Notes: generated by a model not told the origin, from the sequence alone. A DNA stretch of 64,000 nucleotides from Aneurinibacillus thermoaerophilus (GCF_900099925.1 NZ_FNDE01000002.1:62001-126000); one strand, 5' to 3'; shown: positions 35,480 to 45,381, counted from the first letter of the stretch. Made by a program: numbers and translations.

Positions 35480-36310
35480 GTGAGCGAAAAAAAAGTTGTA
35501 CAAATGGGAAGTGAAAACTTTAAAGTGGGAAAAATTCTAAAATTTCTTATCCCTGTTATTATTCTTGTTATTTTAGCGTTTGAATCGTTTACGGTCGTTC
35601 CGCCTGGACACAGGGGAATTGTTGTGCAATTGGGCGCTGTGCAACCGAAAGTATTTGATGAAGGGCTTCATTTCAAAGTTCCGTTTATTCAGGAAGTAAT
35701 GCCGATAGAAGTTCGTGTACAGAAAGCAGAAAGCAAAGCGTCTGCCGCTTCAAAGGATTTGCAGGTTGTGACAACGCAGATGGCGGTAAACTTTCACATT
35801 GATCCAGCGTCCGTTAACAAATTGTATCAAAATGTTGGTATAGATTATAAAGCGAGAATCGTTGATCCGGCCATCGGAGAGGCACTCAAAGCGGTCGCGG
35901 CCCGCTATACGGCCGAACAGCTTATTTCCAAGCGTTCGGAAGTTAGCCAGCAGGTAAAGGAGTTGCTTGCTAAAAAGCTAAGCACATATCATATGGCACT
36001 TGACGAAGTAAATATTACTGAATTTAAATTTAGCGATGAGTATAATCGCGCGATTGAGCAGAAACAAATCGCGGAACAGCAAGCACTGAAGGCGAAATTG
36101 GATCTTGAACGGGTGAAGATTGAGAAAGAGCAAACCATTACCAAGGCGCAGGCGAACGCCGAAGCACTTCGCCTACAGAAGGAAAACGTAACGCCTGAAC
36201 TCGTAAAATTGCGCGAAATCGAGGCACAAATTCAAGCGATTGAGAAGTGGGACGGTAAGCTGCCAAGCACTACCGGTGGAGCCATTCCGTTCCTGAATGT
36301 TCAAAAGTAA
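35480..36310 (+). CDS. SPFH/Band 7 (prohibitin-like) membrane protein
   Basis: A 276-residue protein with an N-terminal membrane anchor (about 15-38) followed by a Band 7 domain (FESFTVVPPGHRGIVVQLGAV... to about 190) and a coiled-coil Glu/Lys/Ala-rich tail. SPFH proteins form large membrane-associated assemblies that scaffold proteases or lipids. Initiation at GTG 35480 follows AGGAGG; longer frames would overlap the eamA start. It is a single-gene unit ended by a terminator. Confidence 0.88.
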   Translation: MSEKKVVQMGSENFKVGKILKFLIPVIILVILAFESFTVVPPGHRGIVVQLGAVQPKVFDEGLHFKVPFIQEVMPIEVRVQKAESKASAASKDLQVVTTQMAVNFHIDPASVNKLYQNVGIDYKARIVDPAIGEALKAVAARYTAEQLISKRSEVSQQVKELLAKKLSTYHMALDEVNITEFKFSDEYNRAIEQKQIAEQQALKAKLDLERVKIEKEQTITKAQANAEALRLQKENVTPELVKLREIEAQIQAIEKWDGKLPSTTGGAIPFLNVQK

Positions 36311-36334
36311 AAATCCATGTTACAGGTAGTCTGG

Positions 36335-36366
36335 CGCTGTCCTTTTTATGGACAGCGTTTTGTTTT
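36335..36366 (+). terminator. Terminator after the SPFH gene
   Basis: Perfect eight-base arms CGCTGTCC and GGACAGCG are followed by TTTTGTTTTG. Confidence 0.85.
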
Positions 36367-36430
36367 GTCTTCAAACTCTATGGTATGATGGAAGCGTATA
36401 TGCTTATTTCGCTAAAGAATAGGGCGTGGA

Positions 36431-39085
36431 ATGGAAATGAACGAGAAATTAATGATTATTGACGGCAACAGCATTGCCAACCGGGCTTTTTACGCACTTC
36501 CTCTTCTGACGACAGAAGAGGGTTTGTATACAAATGCGGTGTACGGATTTACCACTATGCTGTTGCGCATGATGGAAGAGGAGAAACCGACACATTTGCT
36601 GGTAGCGTTTGACGCGGGCAAGGTTACATTCCGGACGGAAGAATATAAAGATTATAAAGGCAAACGTCTAAAAACGCCGAGTGAGCTGTCCGCGCAGTTT
36701 CCGCTGTTGAAAGAATTGCTCGAAGCTTTTGGCGTCAAGCATTACGAGCTGAACGGGTACGAAGCAGATGATATCATCGGAACGATATCCGCGCGGGCGG
36801 AAGCAAACGGCTTTGAGACGCTGATCGTATCTGGAGACAAGGATATGCTGCAACTCGTCTCAGATAAAACGCATGTCGCCTTGACACGCAAAGGTATTAG
36901 CGAAGTGGAAAGGTATTCTCCGGCTGAGATTGATGAGAAGTATGGTCTGACGCCTGCGCAGATTGTTGATTTAAAAGGACTGATGGGTGACACCTCTGAC
37001 AACATTCCTGGCATTCCGGGGGTTGGCGAGAAAACAGCGCTTAAATTACTGCATGAATTCAAGACGGTGGAAGGCGTTCTTGAGCACGTTTCTGAAGTAA
37101 AAGGTAAAAAGTTGCAGGAGAAAATCGAGGCACATGCGGATGATGCGCGCATGAGCAAACAGTTAGCCACAATTCTTCGTGATGCGCCGATTGCACTTTC
37201 GCTCGATGAGCTTAAATATCAGCCGTATGAACGGGAAAAGGTTGTGCCGGTACTGGAGCGGTTCGCTTTTAAATCCCTGCTGGAGCGTCTGGGCTTTGAT
37301 TCAGCGGAAGCGGACGCTTTGTTGCAACAGGAAGAGAAAGAGATCGAATTTGTGACGATTACAGAAGAGAACAGGGATAAGTGGGCGGACAAACTAACGT
37401 CGCCTATGGCGGTCATGGTAGAAGTGGACGCAGAAAATTACCATGGAGCTCCGATTCATGGCGTTAGCCTGGTGAGCGAAGATGTACGGCTGTATGTGCC
37501 GTTTGGGCAGGTCAAATGGCCAGCGCTTGTGGAGTGGATGGCTGACCCAGAACAGAGGAAATGGATATATGATGCTAAGCGCAGTCAGGTGGCGCTTGCA
37601 TGGAAGGGCATTTCGCTGGAAGGGATCAGCTTTGATGTATTGCTTGCTTCTTATTTAAGCAATCCATCGGAGACGAATCATCAATTGTGTGATGTGGCGG
37701 AAAGATACGGCATCAAGCTGGCCTCTGACGAGACGATATATGGAAAAGGAGCCAAACGCTCCGTACCGGACATATCGGTTCTAGGGCCGCACATTGTGCG
37801 CAAAGCGGATACCATCTATCGTCTTTATGATAGAATGAACAGTACTTTGAGAGAAGAAGGGCTTACAGATCTGTTGTATGATTTAGAATTGCCGCTTGCG
37901 GCCGTGCTCGGCGCAATGGAGAAACGCGGCGTACGTGTGGATAAAGAACGGCTCGATGAAATGGGTGTGGAGCTTAAGGAGAAGCTTGAAGGGCTTACCA
38001 AGGAAATTCATCGCCTTGCCGGCACGGAATTTAATATTAATTCGCCGAAACAGTTGGGTGAGATTTTATTTGAAAAATTGCAACTGCCTGTGATCAAAAA
38101 GACGAAGACCGGTTATTCAACGAGCGCCGATGTGCTTGAGAAGTTGGAGGGAGCCCATGAAATTGTGCCGCTTATTCTTGAATTCCGCCAGCTGGGTAAA
38201 TTACAGTCAACGTACATTGAAGGGTTAAAGAAGGAAATTCATGAAGAAACAGGTAAAATTCATACATCATTTAATCAGGCGGTTACAGCGACCGGACGTC
38301 TAAGCAGCACGGAGCCAAATCTGCAGAACATTCCAATCCGCCTGGAAGAAGGAAGAAAAATTCGGCAGGCATTTGTGCCGTCTGAGCCGGGCTGGTATAT
38401 TCTTGCCGCCGACTATTCACAGATTGAATTGCGCATTTTAGCACACATTTCGCAGGATGAAAATTTAATTGATGCGTTCCGCAAAGATATGGATATTCAT
38501 ACCCGCACCGCGATGGATGTATTTGGGGTAGAAGAAGACGAAGTGACATCGCTTATGCGCCGTCAGGCAAAGGCGGTTAATTTTGGCATTGTGTACGGGA
38601 TCAGCGATTACGGTTTATCGCAAAACTTGCATATCACGCGAAAACAAGCGGCTGAATTTATCGAACGTTATTTCTCCGTCTTTCAGGGAGTTAAGCGTTA
38701 TATGGACAATATTGTCGTTGAGGCAAGGAAAAATGGGTACGTAACAACGATGTTGAATCGCCGCCGGTATTTGCCTGATATTAATAGCAGTAACTTTAAC
38801 CAGCGTAGCTTTGCCGAGCGTACGGCAATGAACACGCCGATTCAAGGGACGGCGGCTGATATTATTAAACTGGCGATGGTGAATGTGGCGCGGCGGATGG
38901 AAGACGAGAAGCTGGCGAGCCGCATGCTTTTGCAGGTGCATGATGAATTAATTTTTGAAGTGCCAGAGCACGAACTTGAAACGATGTGCAGGCTTGTACC
39001 GGATGTGATGGAAAATGCACTACCGCTGGATGTTCCGCTGAAAGTGGATGTGAATTATGGAATAAACTGGTACGAAGCGAAGTAG
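36431..39085 (+). CDS. polA: DNA polymerase I
   Basis: An 884-residue repair and replication polymerase. It has the N-terminal 5'-3' flap nuclease (1-290, with YEADDIIGT and GLMGDTSDNIPGIPGVGEKTA) and a middle domain (about 300-465). That domain lacks the proofreading exonuclease aspartate/glutamate pair (VEVDAENY instead of DTE), as in Geobacillus enzymes. The polymerase core has motif A DYSQIEL (about 661), motif B RRQAKAVNFGIVYG (about 709) and motif C HDEL (about 837). The ATG at 36437 two codons later is an alternative start. Confidence 0.97.
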   Translation: MEMNEKLMIIDGNSIANRAFYALPLLTTEEGLYTNAVYGFTTMLLRMMEEEKPTHLLVAFDAGKVTFRTEEYKDYKGKRLKTPSELSAQFPLLKELLEAFGVKHYELNGYEADDIIGTISARAEANGFETLIVSGDKDMLQLVSDKTHVALTRKGISEVERYSPAEIDEKYGLTPAQIVDLKGLMGDTSDNIPGIPGVGEKTALKLLHEFKTVEGVLEHVSEVKGKKLQEKIEAHADDARMSKQLATILRDAPIALSLDELKYQPYEREKVVPVLERFAFKSLLERLGFDSAEADALLQQEEKEIEFVTITEENRDKWADKLTSPMAVMVEVDAENYHGAPIHGVSLVSEDVRLYVPFGQVKWPALVEWMADPEQRKWIYDAKRSQVALAWKGISLEGISFDVLLASYLSNPSETNHQLCDVAERYGIKLASDETIYGKGAKRSVPDISVLGPHIVRKADTIYRLYDRMNSTLREEGLTDLLYDLELPLAAVLGAMEKRGVRVDKERLDEMGVELKEKLEGLTKEIHRLAGTEFNINSPKQLGEILFEKLQLPVIKKTKTGYSTSADVLEKLEGAHEIVPLILEFRQLGKLQSTYIEGLKKEIHEETGKIHTSFNQAVTATGRLSSTEPNLQNIPIRLEEGRKIRQAFVPSEPGWYILAADYSQIELRILAHISQDENLIDAFRKDMDIHTRTAMDVFGVEEDEVTSLMRRQAKAVNFGIVYGISDYGLSQNLHITRKQAAEFIERYFSVFQGVKRYMDNIVVEARKNGYVTTMLNRRRYLPDINSSNFNQRSFAERTAMNTPIQGTAADIIKLAMVNVARRMEDEKLASRMLLQVHDELIFEVPEHELETMCRLVPDVMENALPLDVPLKVDVNYGINWYEAK

Positions 39086-39127
39086 AAGTAAATGTAGAGA
39101 AAGCGATAAGCAAAGGAGAGAAACTGA

Positions 39128-39958
39128 ATGCCAGAATTGCCAGAAGTGGAAACGATCAGGCGCACGCTAAGCAAGCTGGTCATCGGCAAAACAGTTGCCG
39201 ATGTTATTGTGGGTCTGCCGCGCTTAATTAAAGCACCGGATGATGTCATGCAGTTTGTTGAGTTGCTGAAAGGGCAGACAATCCGGGAAATCGGTCGGCG
39301 CGGAAAGTTTTTGCTTTTTTGTCTGGATGATTATGTGCTGGTGTCTCACCTGCGTATGGAGGGGCGTTACGGTCTCTATCGGACAGGAGATGAAGTAGAA
39401 AAGCATACGCACGTCATTTTCCGGTTTACGGACGAAACGGAACTGCGGTATAAAGATGTGCGTACTTTCGGGACAATGCACTTGTTCCCGAAAGGACAGG
39501 AAATGGCTGGCCCTCCTCTTCATAAGCTGGGACCGGAGCCGCTGGATGAAGCATTTTCCGCAGCTGTTTTGAAAGAAAGGCTTGGGCGGAGAAAAACAAA
39601 AATAAAGCCTTTATTGTTAAACCAGGAAATTATCGTTGGTTTGGGGAATATTTATGTTGATGAGGCGCTGTTTCAGGCCGGGATCCATCCAGAGAAAACC
39701 CCGGACGAACTAACGGATGATCAATGGGAGAAACTGCATGTGAGCATTGTACAAATTTTGCAGAAATCCATTTCATTAGGCGGCTCGTCCATTAAGTCAT
39801 ATGTAAATGGACAGGGAGAAGCGGGCCGTTTCCAGCACACGTTAAAAGCATACGGGCGTACGGGAGAACCTTGCTTCGTATGTGGCACCCTGATCGAAAA
39901 ATTTGTTGTCGGGGGCCGTGGCACACATATTTGCCCGAATTGCCAGCCACGCAATTAA
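39128..39958 (+). CDS. mutM: Formamidopyrimidine-DNA glycosylase
   Basis: A 276-residue base-excision glycosylase/AP lyase for oxidised purines such as 8-oxoguanine. The N-terminal PELPEVETIRR gives the catalytic proline and glutamate. K in HLRMEGR-type context and a C-terminal zinc finger (CFVC...CPNC) complete the active enzyme. AAAGGAG precedes ATG 39128, 42 bases after polA, matching the conserved polA-mutM pair. Confidence 0.96.
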   Translation: MPELPEVETIRRTLSKLVIGKTVADVIVGLPRLIKAPDDVMQFVELLKGQTIREIGRRGKFLLFCLDDYVLVSHLRMEGRYGLYRTGDEVEKHTHVIFRFTDETELRYKDVRTFGTMHLFPKGQEMAGPPLHKLGPEPLDEAFSAAVLKERLGRRKTKIKPLLLNQEIIVGLGNIYVDEALFQAGIHPEKTPDELTDDQWEKLHVSIVQILQKSISLGGSSIKSYVNGQGEAGRFQHTLKAYGRTGEPCFVCGTLIEKFVVGGRGTHICPNCQPRN

Positions 39959-40051
39959 GAGGCACCCCTTTCTTTCCTTCTCATATACTGTAACAGGTGC
40001 CCATGCAAAATAAAGCGCACGAAGAATAATGGATGGGAAGGAGGAAATAAG

Positions 40052-40714
40052 GTGCTGCACATTTTTTCACTCCTGGTGCTGGCTTTTGCGGTCAGCCTTG
40101 ACGGTTTTGGTGTCGGGGTTACGTACGGAATGCGCCGCATTAAAATTCCGGTGCGTTCCGTTCTTATTATTACCGCATGCTCGGCACTGGTCATTCTCGT
40201 TTCTATGTATCTGGGCAAGTGGTTGACCTATTTTTTATCGCCCATTGCCACACAGTATGTTGGCGGCTTGATTTTAATTGGCATCGGGCTATGGACAATA
40301 TATAATGTGAAGCACCAGCAAGCGCGCGAAGAACAAGGGGAAATGGAACAAGAACGACAGATCCAGGAACCTCGTTCGCTAGTTGCTTTTGAAATCAAGT
40401 CGCTCGGTCTTGTTATACAAATTTTGAAAAGACCTATTGAAGCGGATATTGACCGTTCCGGGACAATTTCTGGAGTGGAAGCCATGTTTCTGGGGCTTGC
40501 TCTTTCTTTAGACGCATTTGGCGCGGGGATCGGCGCGGCGCTTATTGGATATGAACCTTGGGTAACGGCGCTGCTAATCGGAGTAAGTAACTGTTTGTTT
40601 ATTTTGACCGGTTTAAAGCTTGGATTTATCTACTCGGAAGCGGATTGGATGAAGCGGATGACGTATCTGCCAGGGGTGCTGCTGATTATGTGCGGTTTTT
40701 TTAAAATGATTTGA
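40052..40714 (+). CDS. ytaF: Sporulation membrane protein YtaF (MntP-like fold)
   Basis: A 220-residue protein with six membrane segments arranged as two repeats (VSLDGFGVGVTYG and LSLDAFGAGIGAAL carry paired Asp residues), joined by a charged cytoplasmic loop. The repeated S-L-D motif is shared with MntP-type manganese exporters, suggesting cation transport. GTG 40052 follows AAGGAGG. In B. subtilis it is adjacent to coaE and named as a sporulation protein. Confidence 0.9.
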   Translation: MLHIFSLLVLAFAVSLDGFGVGVTYGMRRIKIPVRSVLIITACSALVILVSMYLGKWLTYFLSPIATQYVGGLILIGIGLWTIYNVKHQQAREEQGEMEQERQIQEPRSLVAFEIKSLGLVIQILKRPIEADIDRSGTISGVEAMFLGLALSLDAFGAGIGAALIGYEPWVTALLIGVSNCLFILTGLKLGFIYSEADWMKRMTYLPGVLLIMCGFFKMI

Positions 40715-40731
40715 GAGCGAGTTGAAAGGAC

Positions 40732-41343
40732 ATGATTGTTGGATTAACAGGTGGCATCGCTTGCGGTAAAAGCACGATATCCCGGATGCTGGCCGAGCGC
40801 GATGCCCGTATTATCGATGCGGATATTATTGCGCGTGAAGTCGTTCGACCAGGTGAAAAGGCCTGGTCTCTTATTGTCGAGCGATTTGGACGAGGGATTC
40901 TGCTTGACAGTGAAGAGATTGACCGGGTTAAATTAGGTTCGATCGTGTTTGCCGATGAAAAAGCGCGGCTTGCTTTAAATGACATTGTACATCCGGCGGT
41001 ACGGCAGCGTATGCGTCAGCTGACGCAGGAAGCGCAGGAAGAGGGCGTGTCACTTATTGTATTAGACATTCCGCTTCTTTATGAATCAAAGCTCGAATAT
41101 ATGGTGGAAAAGGTAATCGTTGTCTATTGCACACCCGAACAGCAGTTGGAACGGCTGATAAAGCGCAATGGATTCAGCGCGGAAGAGGCGCGGCGTCGCA
41201 TTGCGTCACAGATGCCAGTAGAAGAGAAAAAGCTCCGCGCGGATTATGTAATTGACAATAGCGGCACGTTAAAGGAAACAGAGGAACAGGTGGATGAACT
41301 GATGGAACAGCTGCTTTCGTCAGATAAAGGCGCGAAACGATAA
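40732..41343 (+). CDS. coaE: Dephospho-CoA kinase
   Basis: A 203-residue P-loop kinase performing the last step of CoA synthesis. GLTGGIACGKST (about 4-15) is the Walker A region. DADIIAREVVRPG and LDIPLLYES follow, with the lid RRRIASQMP near 160. Close spacing (17 bases) to ytaF suggests an operon extending to the transglycosylase gene. Confidence 0.96.
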   Translation: MIVGLTGGIACGKSTISRMLAERDARIIDADIIAREVVRPGEKAWSLIVERFGRGILLDSEEIDRVKLGSIVFADEKARLALNDIVHPAVRQRMRQLTQEAQEEGVSLIVLDIPLLYESKLEYMVEKVIVVYCTPEQQLERLIKRNGFSAEEARRRIASQMPVEEKKLRADYVIDNSGTLKETEEQVDELMEQLLSSDKGAKR

Positions 41344-41370
41344 AGTACGATTGTAGTGAAGGGGTTGAGG

Positions 41371-41946
41371 ATGAAACGATTGAATCGAAAACATGCATTA
41401 TTTTTCCTATGTCTTCTGGTGGTTTTTCTGCTGTTGGACGCGCCTGTTATCTGGAAAGCGATGTACCCTGTATATTACAAAGAGGAAATCCGTAAATCGG
41501 CGCGGCAGTTTGAGGTAGATCCGTATCTAATTATGGCGATTATTCAAGTGGAATCCAAATTTGATAAGAACCGCGTATCGAAAAAAGGGGCTATTGGCTT
41601 AATGCAGGTAATGCCTGCGACCGCGGAGTGGGCAATCCGGCAGACAAAAATGTCGCCTATGGCGGTCGATTATTTGGACGAACCGGATACAAATATTTTT
41701 CTTGGAACATGGTATGTTTCATTTTTGTACGAAATGTTTAATCATAACCCGTATGCTGTGATCGCGGCGTACAATGCTGGTCCAGGAAATGTTAAAAAAT
41801 GGATGGAGCGCGGAGTCTGGGATGGAACACCAGAGCATATTTCACAAATTCCGTTTGGCGAAACACGGCATTATGTACAGCGAGCATTATACTACAAACA
41901 ACGGTACGAAAAAATTTATGCGGACGAGTTTGGCGTTTTGAAGTAA
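41371..41946 (+). CDS. Lytic transglycosylase, SLT domain
   Basis: A 191-residue protein with an N-terminal signal-anchor (about 9-28) and an SLT domain (about 40-185). The domain has the catalytic glutamate in IIQVESKFDKNRVSKKGAIG, then LMQVMPATAEWA and IAAYNAGPGNV. These enzymes cleave peptidoglycan glycan strands to 1,6-anhydro ends. AAGGGG lies six bases before ATG 41371; a GTG five codons earlier is less likely. It follows coaE by 27 bases. Confidence 0.9.
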   Translation: MKRLNRKHALFFLCLLVVFLLLDAPVIWKAMYPVYYKEEIRKSARQFEVDPYLIMAIIQVESKFDKNRVSKKGAIGLMQVMPATAEWAIRQTKMSPMAVDYLDEPDTNIFLGTWYVSFLYEMFNHNPYAVIAAYNAGPGNVKKWMERGVWDGTPEHISQIPFGETRHYVQRALYYKQRYEKIYADEFGVLK

Positions 41947-42053
41947 GACAAGCAGCAAAATGAGTTTCTGTTTTATTCAGAGAAAGCAGGACTGTATTTT
42001 GCTGCATTTATTTTGTTTGAATATTTAGAAATTAATAAATTTGGGTTGGCATA

Positions 42054-42105
42054 TTGAAAAAAGTGTCATACTTATTATAATAAATACTTGTAATAGTATG
42101 GAACA
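42054..42105 (+). promoter_or_regulatory. gapB promoter with two CcpN-like sites
   Basis: TTGAAA (42054-42059) and perfect TATAAT (42076-42081) are 16 bases apart. AGTGTCATACT (42062-42072) in the spacer matches the B. subtilis CcpN pattern TRTGHYATAYW at 10 of 11 positions. The reverse complement of 42095-42105 (TGTTCCATACT) also matches at 10 of 11. The two face each other around the transcription start. Confidence 0.55.
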
Positions 42106-42128
42106 TATCCGGGGAGGAGAACGTATTA

Positions 42129-43163
42129 ATGACGACACGAATTGCCATTAATGGATTTGGACGTATTGGACGGATGGTATTCCGTAAAGCGATGAACGAT
42201 CCGGAAGTTGAAGTGGTAGCAATCAACGCGAGCTACCCTGTTGAAACGCTTGCTCACATGATTAAGTATGACACAATTCACGGTAACCTTTCCGATAATA
42301 TAGAAGTAAAAGATGATATGATTATCGTAAACGGTCGGGCTACGAAAATTGTTTCTGACCGCGATCCGGTTAATTTGCCGTGGAAAGAATTGGATGTCGA
42401 AGTTGTTATTGAAGCGACAGGCAAGTTCCGAGATAAAGAAGGCGCAGGCAAACATATTACAGCTGGCGCGAAAAAGGTTGTTATCACCGCACCGGGCAAA
42501 GACGACGACGTAACAATTGTCATGGGCGTTAACGAAGATATGTACGATTACGAAAAACATCACATCATTTCTAACGCTTCCTGCACAACTAACTGCCTTG
42601 CTCCAGTAGCAAAAGTGTTAGACGAAGCGTTTGGCATCGAATATGGAATGATGACAACCGTACACTCCTACACAAATGATCAGAAAAATCTGGACAATCC
42701 GCATAAAGATCTGCGGAGAGCACGTGCGTGCGGGCAGGCAATTATCCCGACGACAACAGGCGCTGCTCGGGCGGTTGGACGCGTGTTGCCGCAGCTGCAA
42801 GGCAAGCTGAACGGTTTTGCACTCCGCGTTCCGACACCGAACGTATCCGTGGTCGATCTGGTGGTAAATGTGAAGAAAAGCGTAACGGTGGAAGAGGTAA
42901 ATCGCGTGCTGCGCGAGGCGAGCGAGGATAGCATGAAAGGAATTCTCGGCTATACGGAAGAGCCACTTGTATCTGTAGATTTTAACGGCAATGAGAATTC
43001 TTCCATTGTTGACGCGCTCTCTACAATGGTAATGGGTGATAAACAAGTAAAAGTGTTGGCTTGGTATGACAACGAGTGGGGCTATTCCTGCCGTGTGCTT
43101 GATCTGACAAAGCATGTGTCCGCCGCTGCTTACGCGAAAAAAAAACAGGAAGTAACTGTGTAA
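42129..43163 (+). CDS. gapB: Glyceraldehyde-3-phosphate dehydrogenase, gluconeogenic GapB type
   Basis: A 344-residue dehydrogenase. INGFGRIGRMVFRKAM and INASYPVETLAHMIKYDTIHG resemble B. subtilis GapB more than GapA. The residue after the second Rossmann strand is Asn-Ala-Ser rather than the NAD-selecting Asn-Asp, consistent with NADP use. Catalytic cysteine is in SNASCTTNCLAP and the histidine in MMTTVHSYTNDQ. It would act in gluconeogenesis. Its location before nrdR matches the B. subtilis gapB-nrdR segment, but speD is absent. CcpN-like sites lie in the promoter. Confidence 0.93.
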   Translation: MTTRIAINGFGRIGRMVFRKAMNDPEVEVVAINASYPVETLAHMIKYDTIHGNLSDNIEVKDDMIIVNGRATKIVSDRDPVNLPWKELDVEVVIEATGKFRDKEGAGKHITAGAKKVVITAPGKDDDVTIVMGVNEDMYDYEKHHIISNASCTTNCLAPVAKVLDEAFGIEYGMMTTVHSYTNDQKNLDNPHKDLRRARACGQAIIPTTTGAARAVGRVLPQLQGKLNGFALRVPTPNVSVVDLVVNVKKSVTVEEVNRVLREASEDSMKGILGYTEEPLVSVDFNGNENSSIVDALSTMVMGDKQVKVLAWYDNEWGYSCRVLDLTKHVSAAAYAKKKQEVTV

Positions 43164-43197
43164 TTACGGTTTGAAATGGTATTTCCGGCATAGAAAG

Positions 43198-43232
43198 ACG
43201 GGACAATCCATATCGGGTTGTCTCGTTTTCTT
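43198..43232 (+). terminator. Terminator after gapB
   Basis: CGGGACAATCC and GGGTTGTCTCG form an 11-base stem with two G-T pairs, followed by TTTTCTT. Confidence 0.75.
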
Positions 43233-43307
43233 ATGTTTTTGGACTTGACTACAGCTTTTTTCTGGGACAAACTAGGGAAAAGTACGCAATGGAGTGGGGT
43301 TGATGAC

Positions 43308-43775
43308 ATGCGTTGTCCTTATTGTGCTCACAACGGAACAAGGGTACTCGATTCGCGCCCGGTAAACGATGGAAAGTCGATTCGACGGCGTCGTGAGTGT
43401 GAAGAGTGCACAAGGCGTTTTACTACATTTGAAGTCGTGGAAGAAACACCGTTATTAGTCGTGAAAAAAGATGGCGCCCGTGAAGAATTCAGCCGAGAAA
43501 AAATTTTACGTGGAATCATCCGGGCCTGTGAGAAGCGTCCAGTTCCCTTAGAAACACTGGAGTCGATCGTCGATAAAATTGAACGAGACCTGCGCAACAG
43601 TGGCAGATCCGAGGTGCAAAGCAAAGACATTGGGGAATTGGTCATGAATGCGCTCTATGATGTTGATGAAGTGGCATATGTGCGATTTGCTTCTGTATAT
43701 CGTCAGTTTAAAGATATTAATGTATTTGTCCAGGAACTTGAAGAATTAATTCGTAACAGCAGGAAAAAAGAATAG
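43308..43775 (+). CDS. nrdR: Transcriptional repressor NrdR
   Basis: A 155-residue repressor of ribonucleotide reductase genes. An N-terminal zinc ribbon (C3, C6, C31, C34) is followed by an ATP-cone (about 47-137) that binds ATP/dATP and sets DNA binding. [20 protein letters not shown] starts the cone. The start is ATG 43308 (MRCPYC), as in all family members; an upstream frame of 30 codons is spurious. It lies after gapB and before dnaB as in B. subtilis. Confidence 0.95.
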   Translation: MRCPYCAHNGTRVLDSRPVNDGKSIRRRRECEECTRRFTTFEVVEETPLLVVKKDGAREEFSREKILRGIIRACEKRPVPLETLESIVDKIERDLRNSGRSEVQSKDIGELVMNALYDVDEVAYVRFASVYRQFKDINVFVQELEELIRNSRKKE

Positions 43776-43824
43776 AACACGAGCCGGTCACGCGGTGTAA
43801 GATTGCGAAGAATAGCGGCGGTGA

Positions 43825-43833
43825 TGCTATAAT
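43825..43833 (+). promoter_or_regulatory. Extended -10 promoter upstream of dnaB
   Basis: TGCTATAAT is a perfect extended -10 element; no clear -35 is present. It is 38 bases before dnaB. Confidence 0.5.
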
Positions 43834-43871
43834 AAAAAACGAAAAAATTGATGGCATAGGGAGTGATACGG

Positions 43872-45368
43872 GTGAGATGGCAGGAGACCGTCCCGAATGA
43901 TCCCTACCTTATCCGGGTGAGGCGGCCGATTAGCAATGTGGAACTCAGTTATTTGATTCATCTGTACCAACCGCTGGTCGGGGCGCTACCTGTCGCACTG
44001 TACCAGACATTGCTTTATAACCTTTCGCTGGCGAATTTTTCGGCTGTGCAGGGGTTGCATTATAGATTAATGGTAACAATGGCAGTTCCATTGAATGTCA
44101 TTGTAAAGGCGAGACATCAATTAGAAGCGATCGGACTTTTGGAAGTATATCAAATTGAGGCGGACGGACAGCGTATTTTTGAATATATTTTACAGCCACC
44201 TCATTCGCCGGATATTTTTTTTAGTGACGACACGTTAAGCATTATGCTTTTGAATCGGGTAGGTAAAGAATTTTATCGCAAGCTGCGGCGCCAATTCTCG
44301 ATCCCGGAGGAATATCGTTTGCCGGAGAATGTGGAGAGAAAACGGATTACGAAAGCGTTTGACGAAGTGTTTTATCATCTTTCCCTGAGTGAAATTACGG
44401 TAGAAAAGGGCACTGAGACGTATAATTTCCTTAAAGACGTGAGGGAAGAAAGTCCGCTGCCCTTGTTTGATCCGATGGCGGCGACGCGGCTAAATTACGC
44501 GAACTCTCGCCTTGATTTTGAGTTTTTGGAAGCTTCGCTTCCTAAGATGATTAAAAAAGATGGGCTGTTTACGAAAGAAGTAAAGGCTGAGTTAGAAAGC
44601 CTGGCCTTCCTATATGGCATTGATAATGAAACAATGGCTCGCTTTTTGCAAGAGCCTTCTGTCATCGAATATGATACGATTGATACCGCTTCGCTACGCC
44701 GTCTGGTAAAAGACTGGTTCCGCAGGGAGAATGGCCGGGCCCCAAAAATCGTGTCACGGGAAGAAATTGTGTTTCACTCAGATACGGTGGAGACAGAACG
44801 GAAAGAGCGGGAAGAAAAGGCGCTGACGGAGGCGGAAAGTCATGCGTTGCGCCTATCTTCCCTTTCGCCTTTTCAACTTATAGGACTTTATCAGAGAGGA
44901 GCCAAGATTGCTCCAGCCGATCAGAAGATCGTTGAAGAATTGCTTGAGGAGTATCAGCTTCCTCCTGGAGTAGTGAATGTGCTGCTGGAGTACGTTATGA
45001 TGACATATGACCGGCAGCTGCCAAAAGACATCATTTATAAAATCGCCGGTCACTGGAAGCGGAATAACATTAGAACTGTACAAGAAGCGCAGCGCCAGGC
45101 CCGGCAATTTTATTCAGAACGGAAAAGTGCCAAGGCGGCTTCTGCCGATAAAAAAGTGTTTACTCGCGCCTCTTCTGGCGGACGAAGCAAGCGGCGTAAA
45201 GACGAGATTCCGCCGCTCATACTGGAGCAGTTGGAACGGCAAAAAAACCAGGTGACAGAGGAAAAAACTGCAAAATCATCCAAGGTGGAAATGATAGATG
45301 AAGAGTATGAAAGAAAGCGAAAACGAATGGAAGAACTGTTGAAAGCGCTGGGAGAAAGCAAGCAGTAA
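43872..45368 (+). CDS. dnaB: Replication initiation and membrane attachment protein DnaB
   Basis: A 498-residue Gram-positive primosomal protein that, with DnaD and DnaI, loads the replicative helicase at oriC and on restarted forks. An N-terminal helical domain (1-290) precedes the DnaB/DnaD-type domain (about 325-410, with LSPFQLIGLYQRGAKIAPADQ). A basic, Lys/Arg-rich linker and tail follow. AGGGAG lies eight bases before GTG 43872; GTG 43863 would be too close. It is not the E. coli helicase of the same name. Confidence 0.93.
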   Translation: MRWQETVPNDPYLIRVRRPISNVELSYLIHLYQPLVGALPVALYQTLLYNLSLANFSAVQGLHYRLMVTMAVPLNVIVKARHQLEAIGLLEVYQIEADGQRIFEYILQPPHSPDIFFSDDTLSIMLLNRVGKEFYRKLRRQFSIPEEYRLPENVERKRITKAFDEVFYHLSLSEITVEKGTETYNFLKDVREESPLPLFDPMAATRLNYANSRLDFEFLEASLPKMIKKDGLFTKEVKAELESLAFLYGIDNETMARFLQEPSVIEYDTIDTASLRRLVKDWFRRENGRAPKIVSREEIVFHSDTVETERKEREEKALTEAESHALRLSSLSPFQLIGLYQRGAKIAPADQKIVEELLEEYQLPPGVVNVLLEYVMMTYDRQLPKDIIYKIAGHWKRNNIRTVQEAQRQARQFYSERKSAKAASADKKVFTRASSGGRSKRRKDEIPPLILEQLERQKNQVTEEKTAKSSKVEMIDEEYERKRKRMEELLKALGESKQ

Positions 45369-45381
45369 GGGAGAGGAGAAT

